In this document: piece by piece, positions 1-7,550 of the stretch
Layout of the letters: the number at the start of each line of letters is the position of its first letter
Numbering within the stretch: position 1 is the stretch's first letter
Assembly: GCA_024686055.1 (NCBI GenBank)
Contig: JAIBDV010000020.1
Span: 1 to 15,906, forward strand
Direction: 5' to 3'
DNA from: Neptuniibacter sp.
GTDB taxonomy: Bacteria > Pseudomonadota > Gammaproteobacteria > Pseudomonadales > Balneatricaceae
DNA: 15,906 bases
Made by a program: the position numbers and the translations under genes
Notes under the pieces: generated by a model
Seen by the model: only the letters and a program-made list of their open reading frames with translations
Databases searched by the model: none
Told to the model about the DNA's origin: nothing

Positions 1-339
1 ATCGCGAGCAGCCAGCTGGCTCACCAGCTGAGTCTCTTCCGGCGTCAGCTCCCCTGAACTGGCCTGCGCCTGCTCAGTACCCGGCTTAGCCTCTGCCTGA
101 GTGGTATCTTTCGCTGCGCCTGGCTGGCCGTCGGTTTTTTCGACTTTCTCGCCACGCGCAACAGCATCCACCGCACGATCAGCAGCTTTACCTGCGTCCA
201 CCGAACGAATGGTAACGGTATCACCCACGCTGCCGGGTATATCCTTTTTCAGGCCCTCATTCTGAGTATCAACCGCCCCAGCCGAACCGCGCTGGTCATG
301 GTTAACATAGCTAGAGGAGATAGAAGATGAGATATCCAT
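1..339 (-). CDS. N-terminal part of a SprA-like putative metalloprotease (runs off the left edge)
   Basis: An uninterrupted 113-codon reading frame starts at the ATG at 339-337 and is still open at base 1. A good ribosome binding site (AGGTGA) lies about 5 nt upstream of the ATG. The first ~90 residues are polar and low in complexity, rich in Ser, Ala, Gln, Lys and Asp, and look disordered, with no signal peptide. The last visible residues read LTPEETQLVSQLAARD. This resembles the segment just before the HEQAH-type zinc motif in SprA-related putative metalloproteases (pattern L-S/T-P-E-E ... L-x-x-R-D-x-E-V-R-x-H-E-x-A-H). That motif would lie just outside the window, so the family call rests on about 15 residues plus the typical disordered N-terminus. 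Reality of the gene is well supported; the function is a tentative inference. Confidence 0.6.
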   Translation of the reverse strand, partial: MDISSSISSSYVNHDQRGSAGAVDTQNEGLKKDIPGSVGDTVTIRSVDAGKAADRAVDAVARGEKVEKTDGQPGAAKDTTQAEAKPGTEQAQASSGELTPEETQLVSQLAARD

Positions 340-399
340 AAAAGTCACCTGTGTCCGCGGGCTGAGTCTTAGCCACTGTCCGTTCAGTTACAATTTCTG

Positions 400-427
400 T
401 CCATACAGCGCGTTTGGTATCTGGCAA
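400..427 (-). promoter_or_regulatory. Possible sigma70-type promoter for the SprA-like gene
   Basis: On the minus strand TTGCCA (427-422) and TATGGA (405-400) are separated by 16 bp, about 60 nt before the ATG at 339. The -35 element matches consensus at 5 of 6 positions but the -10 is weak. The 123-bp gap after bioD has no convincing intrinsic terminator, so read-through from the biotin operon is also possible. The inverted repeat GGCTGAGT/ACTCAGCC (360-367 and 433-440) brackets this stretch. Confidence 0.3.
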
Positions 428-462
428 GTTTAACTCAGCCTGGCCGCTCGTTCACTTTTTAA

Positions 463-1158
463 TCACTCAAAATTCAGCCCAAGATGATCCAGATTCAAGT
501 ACTGGGCGATATTGTCAGGGGTTGGCGACGCCAGATGTGGCACTTCACCCAGCAATGGCGCGCGGAAAAAGCCTGCCAGGGTGTCCAGGTTCTCTTGATA
601 AGAATTCATCTGCGGGTCAATCCGGTTCGCTACCCAGCCGACCATTTTCAGGCCATCACGGGCGATTGCTTCTGCAGTCAGCAGAGCATGATTAATACAA
701 CCCAGCTTCATCCCTACCACCAGGATCACCGGGCAATTCAGCTGTTTTGGCAGCGCTGACAACATCTCACGCGGGTTCAGCGGTACCCGCCAGCCACCCG
801 CCCCTTCAATCAGCGCCAGATCGGCTGGCTGCATCAGCGTACCGCGGCAGAACGCTGCAAGCCGGTCCGCCGACAACTGTCGGCCTGCTTTAACCGCGGC
901 GATGTGCGGCGCAATGGACGGTTCAAAGGCAACCGGGTTAACCTGGTCGTAACTCAGGCTGACCGACGCCGTCTGTTGTAGCAACAGTGCATCACTGTTA
1001 CGCAGGCCGTCTTCAGTCTGTTCGCAGCCTGCTGCCACCGGCTTCAGGCCCAGGGTACGCAGACCCCGCTGATTGGCTGCCGCCAGCAGGCCCGCGGTCA
1101 CCACGGTTTTGCCAGCATCGGTATCCGTGCCCGCGATAAAAAACGTATGTCTGGCCAT
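463..1158 (-). CDS. bioD: Dethiobiotin synthetase BioD
   Basis: This cytosolic ATP-dependent enzyme closes the ureido ring of 7,8-diaminopelargonic acid with CO2 to give dethiobiotin, the penultimate step of biotin synthesis. The 231-residue product has the family's length. Its modified P-loop GTDTDAGKT is at residues 10-18, immediately after the first beta strand, and the EGAGGWRVPL segment typical of the DAPA/CO2 site lies mid-protein. It is the last gene of the operon. Its ATG overlaps the bioC stop by one base (TAATG), so translation is probably coupled to bioC. No unusual features were seen. The call is secure from motif, length and context. Confidence 0.97.
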   Translation of the reverse strand: MARHTFFIAGTDTDAGKTVVTAGLLAAANQRGLRTLGLKPVAAGCEQTEDGLRNSDALLLQQTASVSLSYDQVNPVAFEPSIAPHIAAVKAGRQLSADRLAAFCRGTLMQPADLALIEGAGGWRVPLNPREMLSALPKQLNCPVILVVGMKLGCINHALLTAEAIARDGLKMVGWVANRIDPQMNSYQENLDTLAGFFRAPLLGEVPHLASPTPDNIAQYLNLDHLGLNFE

Positions 1159-1958
1159 TATGGCTCCTTGCGCAGATGCAGATAGTAAACCTGATAAGTG
1201 GCGGGCAGCTGCCCCTGAGCATCACGGAACTGTTCATAGGCGGCTTTAAACGCCAGAATCCGCTGCCGACCGGTCAGCCCGGTGGGCTGGCCCTGATTCA
1301 TATTGTGTGCACCCAGGTATTTTAACTCGCAGGTCAGCTCACGCAGCTGTGGATAACAGAGTATTTGATAATCAGTCTGCGCTGCACACAGCTGTAAACC
1401 ACTGGCACTGATATCCACAGTCAGCTGTTCCAGCGGCAGAAAACGGTTCACATGGGTATCATTATCCACCGTCGCCCAGGCATCGCGCAGCTCATACAGT
1501 GTATCTGGCCCCAGGGTGGCGATAAAGGCCTCTCCCCCAGGCGCCAGGCTACGCTGGATCTCAGTAAACAGGCGCTCTGGCCGTTCGCACCACTGCACTG
1601 CCAGGCTGGAAAACAGCCGGTCGATGCTATTGTCTGCCAGCGGTAACTGCTCGGCATCGCCACAGAGCCAGTGACAGTTATCCACCGGACGGTTGGTGCG
1701 GGCGTAGGCCAGCATTCCCTGAGCGATATCCAGACAATACAGCGAGGCATGTGGATAAGTTTTGCGCAACTGGTCGGCAAAGTAGCCGGTGCCGGAACCC
1801 AGATCAAGCAGCCGCTGTGGACTGTCCACCGGCAGCCGTGACAGCAGCTGGTGGCCAATATCACGCTGCAGCTGCGCCACGCTGTCGTAACTGGCCGCAC
1901 AACGGCTAAACGACTCTGCCACCCGGCGTTTACTGATCACCCCTTCGTTCGGGTTCAT
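1158..1958 (-). CDS. bioC: Malonyl-ACP O-methyltransferase BioC
   Basis: A SAM-dependent methyltransferase that methylates the free carboxyl of malonyl-ACP (or malonyl-CoA), so that the fatty acid synthesis machinery can elongate it to a pimeloyl moiety. The 266-residue product has the class I motif I LDLGSGTGYF at residues 51-60, an acidic residue at the end of beta 2 (D77) for SAM ribose binding, and the BioC-characteristic SSLAVQWC at 117-124. The N-terminal region (SFSRCAASYD) also matches BioC. Its ATG overlaps the bioH stop as ATGA, and its stop overlaps the bioD start. It works directly upstream of BioH, which removes the methyl group it adds. Confidence 0.96.
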   Translation of the reverse strand: MNPNEGVISKRRVAESFSRCAASYDSVAQLQRDIGHQLLSRLPVDSPQRLLDLGSGTGYFADQLRKTYPHASLYCLDIAQGMLAYARTNRPVDNCHWLCGDAEQLPLADNSIDRLFSSLAVQWCERPERLFTEIQRSLAPGGEAFIATLGPDTLYELRDAWATVDNDTHVNRFLPLEQLTVDISASGLQLCAAQTDYQILCYPQLRELTCELKYLGAHNMNQGQPTGLTGRQRILAFKAAYEQFRDAQGQLPATYQVYYLHLRKEP

Positions 1959-2722
1959 ACCGCAGCCTCGGTGAAAGCGTGTAAGTCCGCAATAAAGGCA
2001 TCCTGATCCGACAAAAATGGCAGGTGGCCGGCACCACGGTAAACCCGACTCTGCTGCTGCGGCTGTAATGCCAGTGTTGCCTGTACTGCAGCCTGAGGCA
2101 CCAGCGAGTCCTGCTCACCCCACAACGTCAGTAACGGGCAACGCAGCTGGGCCAGTAACGCCCGCTGGTCCTGCGCCAGCAGTGCCAGGGTGTCGGCCAG
2201 CGCGGCAGGCTCAGCGATGTTCAGCAACGCTTTGAGCTGACGCAGAATCTCCCGCGCGGCCGTGCCGCCCTGGGTCTGCAGCATGATAAAACGACTGAGA
2301 GTTTTTGCAGGCTGGCTGGCCAGCAGTTGCTGGAAGCCGGTGAAGGTGTCTTCGCTCATGGCCGCAGGCCAGTCTGGACGCTGAACAAAACAGGGGTTGC
2401 TGGCCACGGTGGTCAGGCTCAGCACCCGCTGCGGGGCCTGTACCGCCGCAGCCGCGGCGATATTGCCCCCCAGCGACCAGCCCAGCCAGTGGGCCTGCTC
2501 CGGTGCCGCAGCCAGCAGGCTGGTCGCCAGTGCGCTGGCACTACACTCACCCGCCACAGCGGCTGAGCGGCCAAGGCCGGGCAGGTCAAACAGGGTCAGT
2601 GAATAGTGCTGTGACAGCGGCTCCAGCAAAGGCAGCCAGACCTCGGCATTCATGCCCCAGCCGTGCAGCAGTACCAGCTCCGGCTTGCCCGGCTGGGCAA
2701 GACGCTGTTGATAAAGACTCAT
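1955..2722 (-). CDS. bioH: Pimeloyl-[ACP] methyl ester esterase BioH
   Basis: An alpha/beta-hydrolase that cleaves the methyl ester of pimeloyl-ACP methyl ester, ending chain elongation and releasing the BioF substrate. The 255-residue product has the family length. Visible features are the oxyanion-side LLHGWGMNAEVW near residues 18-29, the nucleophile elbow GWSLGG with Ser83, the acid in WGEQDSLVP (Asp205) and the base in GAGHLPF (His233). This is nearly the same spacing as the Ser82/Asp207/His235 triad of E. coli BioH. The gene lies between bioF and bioC, as in Pseudomonas, rather than standing alone as in E. coli. The gap to bioF is 2 nt and it overlaps bioC by 4 nt. Confidence 0.95.
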   Translation of the reverse strand: MSLYQQRLAQPGKPELVLLHGWGMNAEVWLPLLEPLSQHYSLTLFDLPGLGRSAAVAGECSASALATSLLAAAPEQAHWLGWSLGGNIAAAAAVQAPQRVLSLTTVASNPCFVQRPDWPAAMSEDTFTGFQQLLASQPAKTLSRFIMLQTQGGTAAREILRQLKALLNIAEPAALADTLALLAQDQRALLAQLRCPLLTLWGEQDSLVPQAAVQATLALQPQQQSRVYRGAGHLPFLSDQDAFIADLHAFTEAAV

Positions 2723-2724
2723 GA

Positions 2725-3894
2725 TCAGATTCCGAGTGAAGAGGTAGCGCTGTCCAGCGCGGTCAGCAGACGATCGACTTGCTGTTCAGTATGGCGGGCG
2801 CTGAGAGTAACGCGCAATCGGGCACTGCCTGCCGCGACGGTGGGCGGGCGGATTGCACCGATAAAGATGCCCTGCTGTTCCAGTGCGGCGCTGATCGCCA
2901 TCGCCTTATCCGCTTCACCCACCATAATCGGCTGGATTGGCGTGGGTGAGTCCATCAGCTCCAGCCCCAGCTGCTCACACCCCGCCCGGAACTGTGCAAT
3001 CAGGCTGTTCAGCTTATCCCGCCGCCAGTTCTCGCGCTGTAGCAGTTTCAGGCTGGCCAGGGTCGCTGCGGCCACGGCTGGCGGCATACTGGTGGTGTAG
3101 ATGTAGGTACGGGCATACTGAATCAGGGTTTCGATCAGTGTTTCAGAGCCGGCAACAAAGGCCCCGGCGGTGCCAAAGCCCTTGCCCAGCGTCCCCACCA
3201 GCACCTGTACATCTTCTACGCCCAGCCCGAACTGCTCAACACAGCCGCCGCCAGTCTGTCCCAGGCACCCAAAACCATGGGCATCATCCACCATTACCCA
3301 GGCATCCGCAGCACGAGCGGTGTCACAGATAGCAGGCAGGTCAGCCACATCGCCGTCCATGCTGAAAACGCCATCGGTGACCACCAGCTTGCGCCGGGCC
3401 TGGGTTTTCGCCAGCCGTTTAGCCAGGCTGTCGGGGTCGTTATGCAGATAGCGCTGGAAGCGCGCCCCGCTCAGCAGTCCGGCATCCAGCAGGGAGGCGT
3501 GGTTGAGCCGGTCCTGGAAAATGGCATCCTGCTTATCCAGCAAGGCATTAACCGCACCAATATTGGCCATATAACCGGTGGAAAACAGCAGTACCCGCTG
3601 CCGCCCGGTAAAGTCAGCCAGCGCCTCTTCCAGCTGGTGATGAGGCCGACTGTGGCCGTTCACCAGATGGGATGCGCCACCGCCGACACCGTAAGTGTCG
3701 GCGGCCGTTTTCAGTGCATTAACCAGATCCGGATGGTTGGCCAGCCCCAGATAGTCGTTAGAACAGAAGGCCAGGTAATCCTTGCCATCCACTCGCACTT
3801 CCGGCGACTGCGCCGTTTCCAGCGTGCGACGGACGCGATAAAGCGCGTCCGCTTTGCGCTGCTGCAGGGCATCACCTAGCTCAGCAAAGGACAT
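2725..3894 (-). CDS. bioF: 8-amino-7-oxononanoate (KAPA) synthase BioF
   Basis: A PLP enzyme of the alpha-oxoamine synthase family that condenses pimeloyl-ACP (or -CoA) with L-alanine, giving KAPA and CO2. The product is 389 residues. Conserved features are SNDYLGLANHP near residue 45, GGGASHLVNG near 71-80, the cofactor-stacking His in NHASL (H133), the PLP-nitrogen Asp in VDDAHGFG (202-209), and the Schiff-base Lys in GTLGKGFGTAGAF (K238, compare K236 in E. coli). The ATG is 3 nt after the bioB stop with only a weak Shine-Dalgarno, suggesting translational coupling with bioB. Confidence 0.97.
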   Translation of the reverse strand: MSFAELGDALQQRKADALYRVRRTLETAQSPEVRVDGKDYLAFCSNDYLGLANHPDLVNALKTAADTYGVGGGASHLVNGHSRPHHQLEEALADFTGRQRVLLFSTGYMANIGAVNALLDKQDAIFQDRLNHASLLDAGLLSGARFQRYLHNDPDSLAKRLAKTQARRKLVVTDGVFSMDGDVADLPAICDTARAADAWVMVDDAHGFGCLGQTGGGCVEQFGLGVEDVQVLVGTLGKGFGTAGAFVAGSETLIETLIQYARTYIYTTSMPPAVAAATLASLKLLQRENWRRDKLNSLIAQFRAGCEQLGLELMDSPTPIQPIMVGEADKAMAISAALEQQGIFIGAIRPPTVAAGSARLRVTLSARHTEQQVDRLLTALDSATSSLGI

Positions 3895-3897
3895 GGT

Positions 3898-4956
3898 TCA
3901 GCTGGCCGTAGCGTCAGTGAAGAAGCCAGCGTCTTTTTCCGCCTGGATGTTATGCAGAATCGCCTGCTCATGGGCTTCATCAGAGACATCTTCATGCTGC
4001 TCGGAGTTGATCGACAGTTTACGGAACAGCTGCCTGTCGGAGTCAGCTTCCGGGTTTTCGGTGGTCAGCAGTTTTTCGCCGTAGAAGATGGAGTTGGCAC
4101 CAGCCATAAAGCACAGGGCCTGCATCTGCTCGTTCATATTGGTACGACCTGCCGACAGACGTACAGAGGAGGCGGGCATCATGATGCGGGCCACAGCGAT
4201 GCTACGGATAAAGTCGAATGGCTCCAGGTCATCAACGTTTTCCAGCGGCGTACCTTCCACCTTAACCAGCATGTTCATCGGTACCGACTCTGGATGCTCG
4301 GCCATGTTGGCCAGCGTCATCAGCAGGCCGATACGATCACGCTCGTCTTCGCCCATGCCCATGATGCCGCCACAGCAGACTTTCATGCCCGCTTCACGCA
4401 CATTGGACAGGGTATCCAGCCGTTCCTGATAGGTGCGGGTGGTGATGATGCTGCCGTAGAATTCAGGGGAGGTATCCAGGTTATGGTTATAGTAATCCAG
4501 CCCGGCATCTGCCAGATCTTTCGCCTGGTCCTGCTCCAGCGTACCCAGCGTCATGCAGGCTTCCATCCCCATCTCTTTCACGCCCTGGATCATCTCCAGC
4601 ACGTAAGGCATATCTTTGGCACGGGGTGATTTCCACGCAGCGCCCATGCAGAAGCGGGTCGCGCCTTTGGCTTTGGCTTCAGCGGCTTCTTTGAGCACCG
4701 CTTTTACCTTCATCAACCGCTCGGTATCCAGGTCGGTGTTGTAGCGTGAACTCTGTGGGCAGTATTTGCAGTCTTCCGGGCAGGCACCGGTTTTAATGGA
4801 ACACAGGGTGCTGACCTGCACCTGATTCGGCTTGTGGTACTGACGGTGAATCTGCTGCGCCTCGAACATCAGGTCCATAAACGGCATCTGGAACAACTCA
4901 CGTGCTTCAGCTTCAGTCCAGTTATTACGAATCGGTGCTTTCTCTGACACTTGCAT
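3898..4956 (-). CDS. bioB: Biotin synthase BioB (radical SAM)
   Basis: A radical SAM enzyme that inserts sulfur into dethiobiotin to form biotin; it is the first gene of the bioBFHCD operon. The 352-residue product carries CxxxCxxC as C59, C63 and C66 for the [4Fe-4S] cluster. The [2Fe-2S] sulfur-donor cluster ligands are also all present: C103, C134, C194 and R266. These sit at a constant +6 offset from E. coli C53/57/60, C97, C128, C188 and R260. The start is supported by a purine-rich Shine-Dalgarno (AGGGTGAG) just before the ATG. The upstream region, shared with divergent comF, holds a strong promoter with an inverted repeat. All catalytic residues are intact. Confidence 0.98.
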   Translation of the reverse strand: MQVSEKAPIRNNWTEAEARELFQMPFMDLMFEAQQIHRQYHKPNQVQVSTLCSIKTGACPEDCKYCPQSSRYNTDLDTERLMKVKAVLKEAAEAKAKGATRFCMGAAWKSPRAKDMPYVLEMIQGVKEMGMEACMTLGTLEQDQAKDLADAGLDYYNHNLDTSPEFYGSIITTRTYQERLDTLSNVREAGMKVCCGGIMGMGEDERDRIGLLMTLANMAEHPESVPMNMLVKVEGTPLENVDDLEPFDFIRSIAVARIMMPASSVRLSAGRTNMNEQMQALCFMAGANSIFYGEKLLTTENPEADSDRQLFRKLSINSEQHEDVSDEAHEQAILHNIQAEKDAGFFTDATAS

Positions 4957-4984
4957 CTCACCCTCACCCTTCTAAGATGGCTGC

Positions 4985-5001
4985 GCGGACAAAACGCCCG
5001 C
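4985..5001 (-). other. Hairpin in the bioB leader
   Basis: In the minus-strand transcript GCGGGC-GTTTT-GTCCGC can form a 6-bp stem (one G-U pair) with a 5-nt loop. It lies just after the predicted start of the bioB mRNA and about 28 nt before the ATG. It has no U tract, so it is not a terminator. It may be a 5' stabilising hairpin or have no function. Confidence 0.35.
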
Positions 5002-5012
5002 AATAGCCACCT

Positions 5013-5040
5013 ATCATAAAATGACAGACGGAACTGTCAA
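5013..5040 (-). promoter_or_regulatory. Promoter of the bioBFHCD operon
   Basis: On the minus strand a perfect -35 box TTGACA (5040-5035) is followed after 16 bp by TATGAT (5018-5013), a 5/6 match to the -10 consensus. The predicted transcript starts near 5006, about 50 nt before the bioB ATG. No other comparable promoter is visible within the tightly packed operon, so it probably drives all five genes. Confidence 0.75.
5022..5039. promoter_or_regulatory. 18-bp inverted repeat in the bioB promoter, candidate operator
   Basis: TGACAG-N6-CTGTCA (arms 5022-5027 and 5034-5039) is a perfect 6-bp dyad. It occupies most of the -35/-10 spacer and overlaps the -35 box of the bioB promoter, the classic place for a repressor. 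It does not resemble the BirA operator (TTGTAAACC/GGTTTACAA) or the BioR-type TTATCTATAA site. The region is also the start of comF on the other strand, so one protein could affect both genes. Binding is inferred only from position and symmetry. Confidence 0.45.
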
Positions 5041-5043
5041 CCA

Positions 5044-5730
5044 ATGATCAATCTTGATGGCAACAACTGGTTGCTTAACAATCAATGCCTGGTGTGTAAT
5101 TTACATCCCGGCGAACCACTGATCTGCCATGCCTGCTACAACGATCTGCCCTGGCTTGATCACCGTTGCCCGCGCTGTGCCCTGCCCCGCGCGCTGGATA
5201 GCCCCCACCCCTGCGGCCACTGCCAGAAAGAACCACCCCGCTGGCAACAGATTCAGGCCGCCTGTCACTATGATTTTCCCGTAAATGAGTTAATCAGCCG
5301 AGCAAAGTACCAACAGCAGCTACACTTTATACCGTTACTGGCAGAGTTATTGCTTGACGCGATCCCTCCTGATCAGCGTCAGGTTGATCTGATTATTCCG
5401 GTCCCTATGGATCGGCAAAAGCTGCGCACGCGCAGAGTCAACCACGCATTACTACTAGCGAAGCAACTGGGCAAAGCGCTGGGTACCCCCGTCGCTGATC
5501 ATCACCTGCATAAGGTGCGATATACCGGTCAGCAAAAGGATCTGTCTCGCCGTCAGCGGCAACAGAACCTCAAAGGCAGCTTTGCTGTAAAGGGCGACTT
5601 ACCCGCCCGCGTCGCTGTGGTGGATGATGTGATGACCACGGGCGCTACCCTGGCAGAAATAACCGGACTTTTATTGCAACATCAGGTAAAAGAAGTGGTT
5701 GGCTGGGTGGTCGCACGTACCGATGCATAA
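5044..5730 (+). CDS. comF: ComF/GntX-family phosphoribosyltransferase-like protein
   Basis: A 228-residue ComF-family protein, associated in naturally competent bacteria with DNA uptake and in enterobacteria (as GntX/YhgH) with use of extracellular DNA. The N-terminal zinc-finger region has C-x2-C pairs at C15/C18, C42/C45 and C57/C60, plus C28 and C31. The C-terminal phosphoribosyltransferase domain has the PRPP-binding signature VAVVDDVMTTGAT (about residues 190-202). Linkage to biotin genes is common in gammaproteobacteria. The ATG has only a poor Shine-Dalgarno. The gene shares an 87-bp divergent promoter region with bioB; a weak TAAAAT -10-like element occurs at 5017-5022. Family assignment is firm; the exact role here is unknown. 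Confidence 0.9.
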   Translation: MINLDGNNWLLNNQCLVCNLHPGEPLICHACYNDLPWLDHRCPRCALPRALDSPHPCGHCQKEPPRWQQIQAACHYDFPVNELISRAKYQQQLHFIPLLAELLLDAIPPDQRQVDLIIPVPMDRQKLRTRRVNHALLLAKQLGKALGTPVADHHLHKVRYTGQQKDLSRRQRQQNLKGSFAVKGDLPARVAVVDDVMTTGATLAEITGLLLQHQVKEVVGWVVARTDA

Positions 5731-5784
5731 GGCATATTCTCAGAGCAACACGCACGCAATAGCTGTAAATTAAGGATCGACTTT

Positions 5785-7428
5785 ATGTTATTGAGCCGAC
5801 TTGGCGAGCTTGCCGGGGGACTTGGATTATTCCTCCTGGGCATGCACCTGATGACCTCTGGCCTGCGCACCGCCGCAGGCCCCACCCTGAAAAAAATACT
5901 CAACGCCGCCACTGAATCTCGCCTGCGAGGCCTGGCCTCGGGGACGCTGATCACTGCGCTGGTGCAATCATCCACCGCTGTGACCGTTGCCACCATTGGT
6001 TTCGTCAACGCCGGACTACTCAGCCTGGGACAATCGATCGCCGTAATCTATGGCTGCAACATCGGCACCACCATGACCGGCTGGCTGGTCGCCATGATCG
6101 GTTTCAAGCTAAAGATCGGCGTACTGGCGTTGCCCATGATCGCCGTCGGCATGATCGGCAAGCTGATCGGTGGCGACCGCCGTATGGGCAATCTTGGCTT
6201 CGCTCTGGCAGGCTTTGGACTGTTCTTTCTCGGCCTGGGCTACCTCAAAGATGGCTTTGCCGGGCTGGAAAGCAACCTGCCGCTGGACCAGCTCGGTAAC
6301 GGTATACCAGCACTGCTGCTGTTTGTACTGGCCGGCTTTGTCCTCACTTTTCTGCTGCAATCCTCATCCGCTGCCATGGCGATTACTCTGTCACTGGCTG
6401 CCTCCGGTGCAGTATCGTTACTGGGTGCGGGGGCACTGGTGATCGGCGCCAATATGGGTACCACCTCCACCGCTGTGATGGTCGCCCTGTCCGCCACGGC
6501 CAATGCCAAACGTATCGCCGCTGCGCATGTGCTATTCAACCTGGTGACAGGGGCTGTCGGGCTGGGGGCACTGATTCTGATCGGCCTGTTCTGGCAGGGT
6601 GACGCCTCTGGCGCTGATTATGTCGTCGCACTGGCGCTGTTCCATACCCTGTTTAACCTGGTTGGCGTTATCCTGATGTGGCCACTGACCGACCGGATGG
6701 AAAAACTGCTCAAACAACGCTTCAAAACCCGTTCTGCCAAACAGGGGCTTTCTACCTATCTGGACAAAACCATCCTCTCCACCCCACCGCTGGCCATTGA
6801 AGCGATGCGGCTGGAGCTGATCAACATGGCGAATCAGTCGCTGGCGATGGCCCGCGCTTCCCTGAGCAGCGAGGCCGGACAAACTGCCGAAATGGAACGC
6901 CAGAGCACCCAGATATTCGGCCTGAGTCACGAGATAGCCCGCTTTAACCGCAAGCTGGCACGGGAGAATATCAGCGAGGAGATCAGTGAAGTACTGCCCT
7001 CCGCCCTGCGGATCAACCGTTATTACGCCGAGGTTGCCCGGCTGGCGCAGGCGCTGGAAGAACCCCACCAGATCATTAACAGCACCCGCGATGAGACCCT
7101 GCGCCGCCAGCTGCTGAAATTTGAAGCCGATGTGTCCGAGTTGCTGCACCTGTGTGATGTATCCATCACAGAAGACCGTAGCGGGCTGGAAGGCCGTGCG
7201 GCAATGAAAAAACTGGAGAAAGATTACCAGCATATAAAGGAAGCGATTCTCGAAGCGCTGCTGGAAAACAAAATCAAAGCCAAGGAGTACAGCGCCCTGC
7301 TCGACACCACCAGTCATATCCACCGGCTGGCCCAGCAGGCGGAAAAAGGCGCGCGCCACTGGGCGCTCCTGTTACCCGTACAACACCGCGATGATCTGAT
7401 CTCAGCGCACGGGCAACTCAACCACTAA
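5785..7428 (+). CDS. Na/Pi-cotransporter family protein with C-terminal PhoU-like domain
   Basis: A 547-residue inner-membrane protein of the type II Na+/phosphate cotransporter family (YjbB/NptA-like). The first ~310 residues are hydrophobic and contain the family's duplicated signatures: ALVQSSTAVT (QSS at 61-63) and FLLQSSSAA (192-194), each followed by a glycine-rich repeat, GCNIGTT (90-96) and GANMGTT (221-227). The remainder, about 335-540, is a charged helical segment resembling PhoU. The proposed role is sodium-linked phosphate movement, possibly export as shown for YjbB, but direction cannot be read from sequence. The ATG has an AAGGA ribosome binding site. The gene starts 54 nt after comF, so it may be cotranscribed, and is closed by its own terminator. 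Confidence 0.9.
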   Translation: MLLSRLGELAGGLGLFLLGMHLMTSGLRTAAGPTLKKILNAATESRLRGLASGTLITALVQSSTAVTVATIGFVNAGLLSLGQSIAVIYGCNIGTTMTGWLVAMIGFKLKIGVLALPMIAVGMIGKLIGGDRRMGNLGFALAGFGLFFLGLGYLKDGFAGLESNLPLDQLGNGIPALLLFVLAGFVLTFLLQSSSAAMAITLSLAASGAVSLLGAGALVIGANMGTTSTAVMVALSATANAKRIAAAHVLFNLVTGAVGLGALILIGLFWQGDASGADYVVALALFHTLFNLVGVILMWPLTDRMEKLLKQRFKTRSAKQGLSTYLDKTILSTPPLAIEAMRLELINMANQSLAMARASLSSEAGQTAEMERQSTQIFGLSHEIARFNRKLARENISEEISEVLPSALRINRYYAEVARLAQALEEPHQIINSTRDETLRRQLLKFEADVSELLHLCDVSITEDRSGLEGRAAMKKLEKDYQHIKEAILEALLENKIKAKEYSALLDTTSHIHRLAQQAEKGARHWALLLPVQHRDDLISAHGQLNH

Positions 7429-7441
7429 CCCGCTCTCTCCA

Positions 7442-7470
7442 GGCGCGATGTACCCCATCGCGCCCTTTTC
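7442..7470 (+). terminator. Intrinsic terminator after the Na/Pi-cotransporter gene
   Basis: A perfect 9-bp stem GGCGCGATG/CATCGCGCC with loop TACCC (7442-7464) is followed by CTTTTC. It starts 13 nt after the stop codon, so it separates the comF/cotransporter transcript from the permease gene downstream. Confidence 0.85.
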
Positions 7471-7550
7471 TGTCCCTCTTCTTTTTCACATCGCCATCGC
7501 TCTGGCGGCAAGCTACACTGGCCAGCTTTTGTAACAGCCTGGACGTTGTA

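Noticed and set aside
360..440. GGCTGAGT/ACTCAGCC inverted repeat as a terminator for the biotin operon
   Set aside because: The arms are 65 nt apart and no T tract follows, so it does not form a normal intrinsic terminator. It is noted only as a possible regulatory dyad.
6532..7359. 275-codon open frame antisense to the Na/Pi-cotransporter gene
   Set aside because: It is the shadow of a clear membrane-transporter gene with family motifs on the plus strand. The antisense product shows no domain-like pattern.
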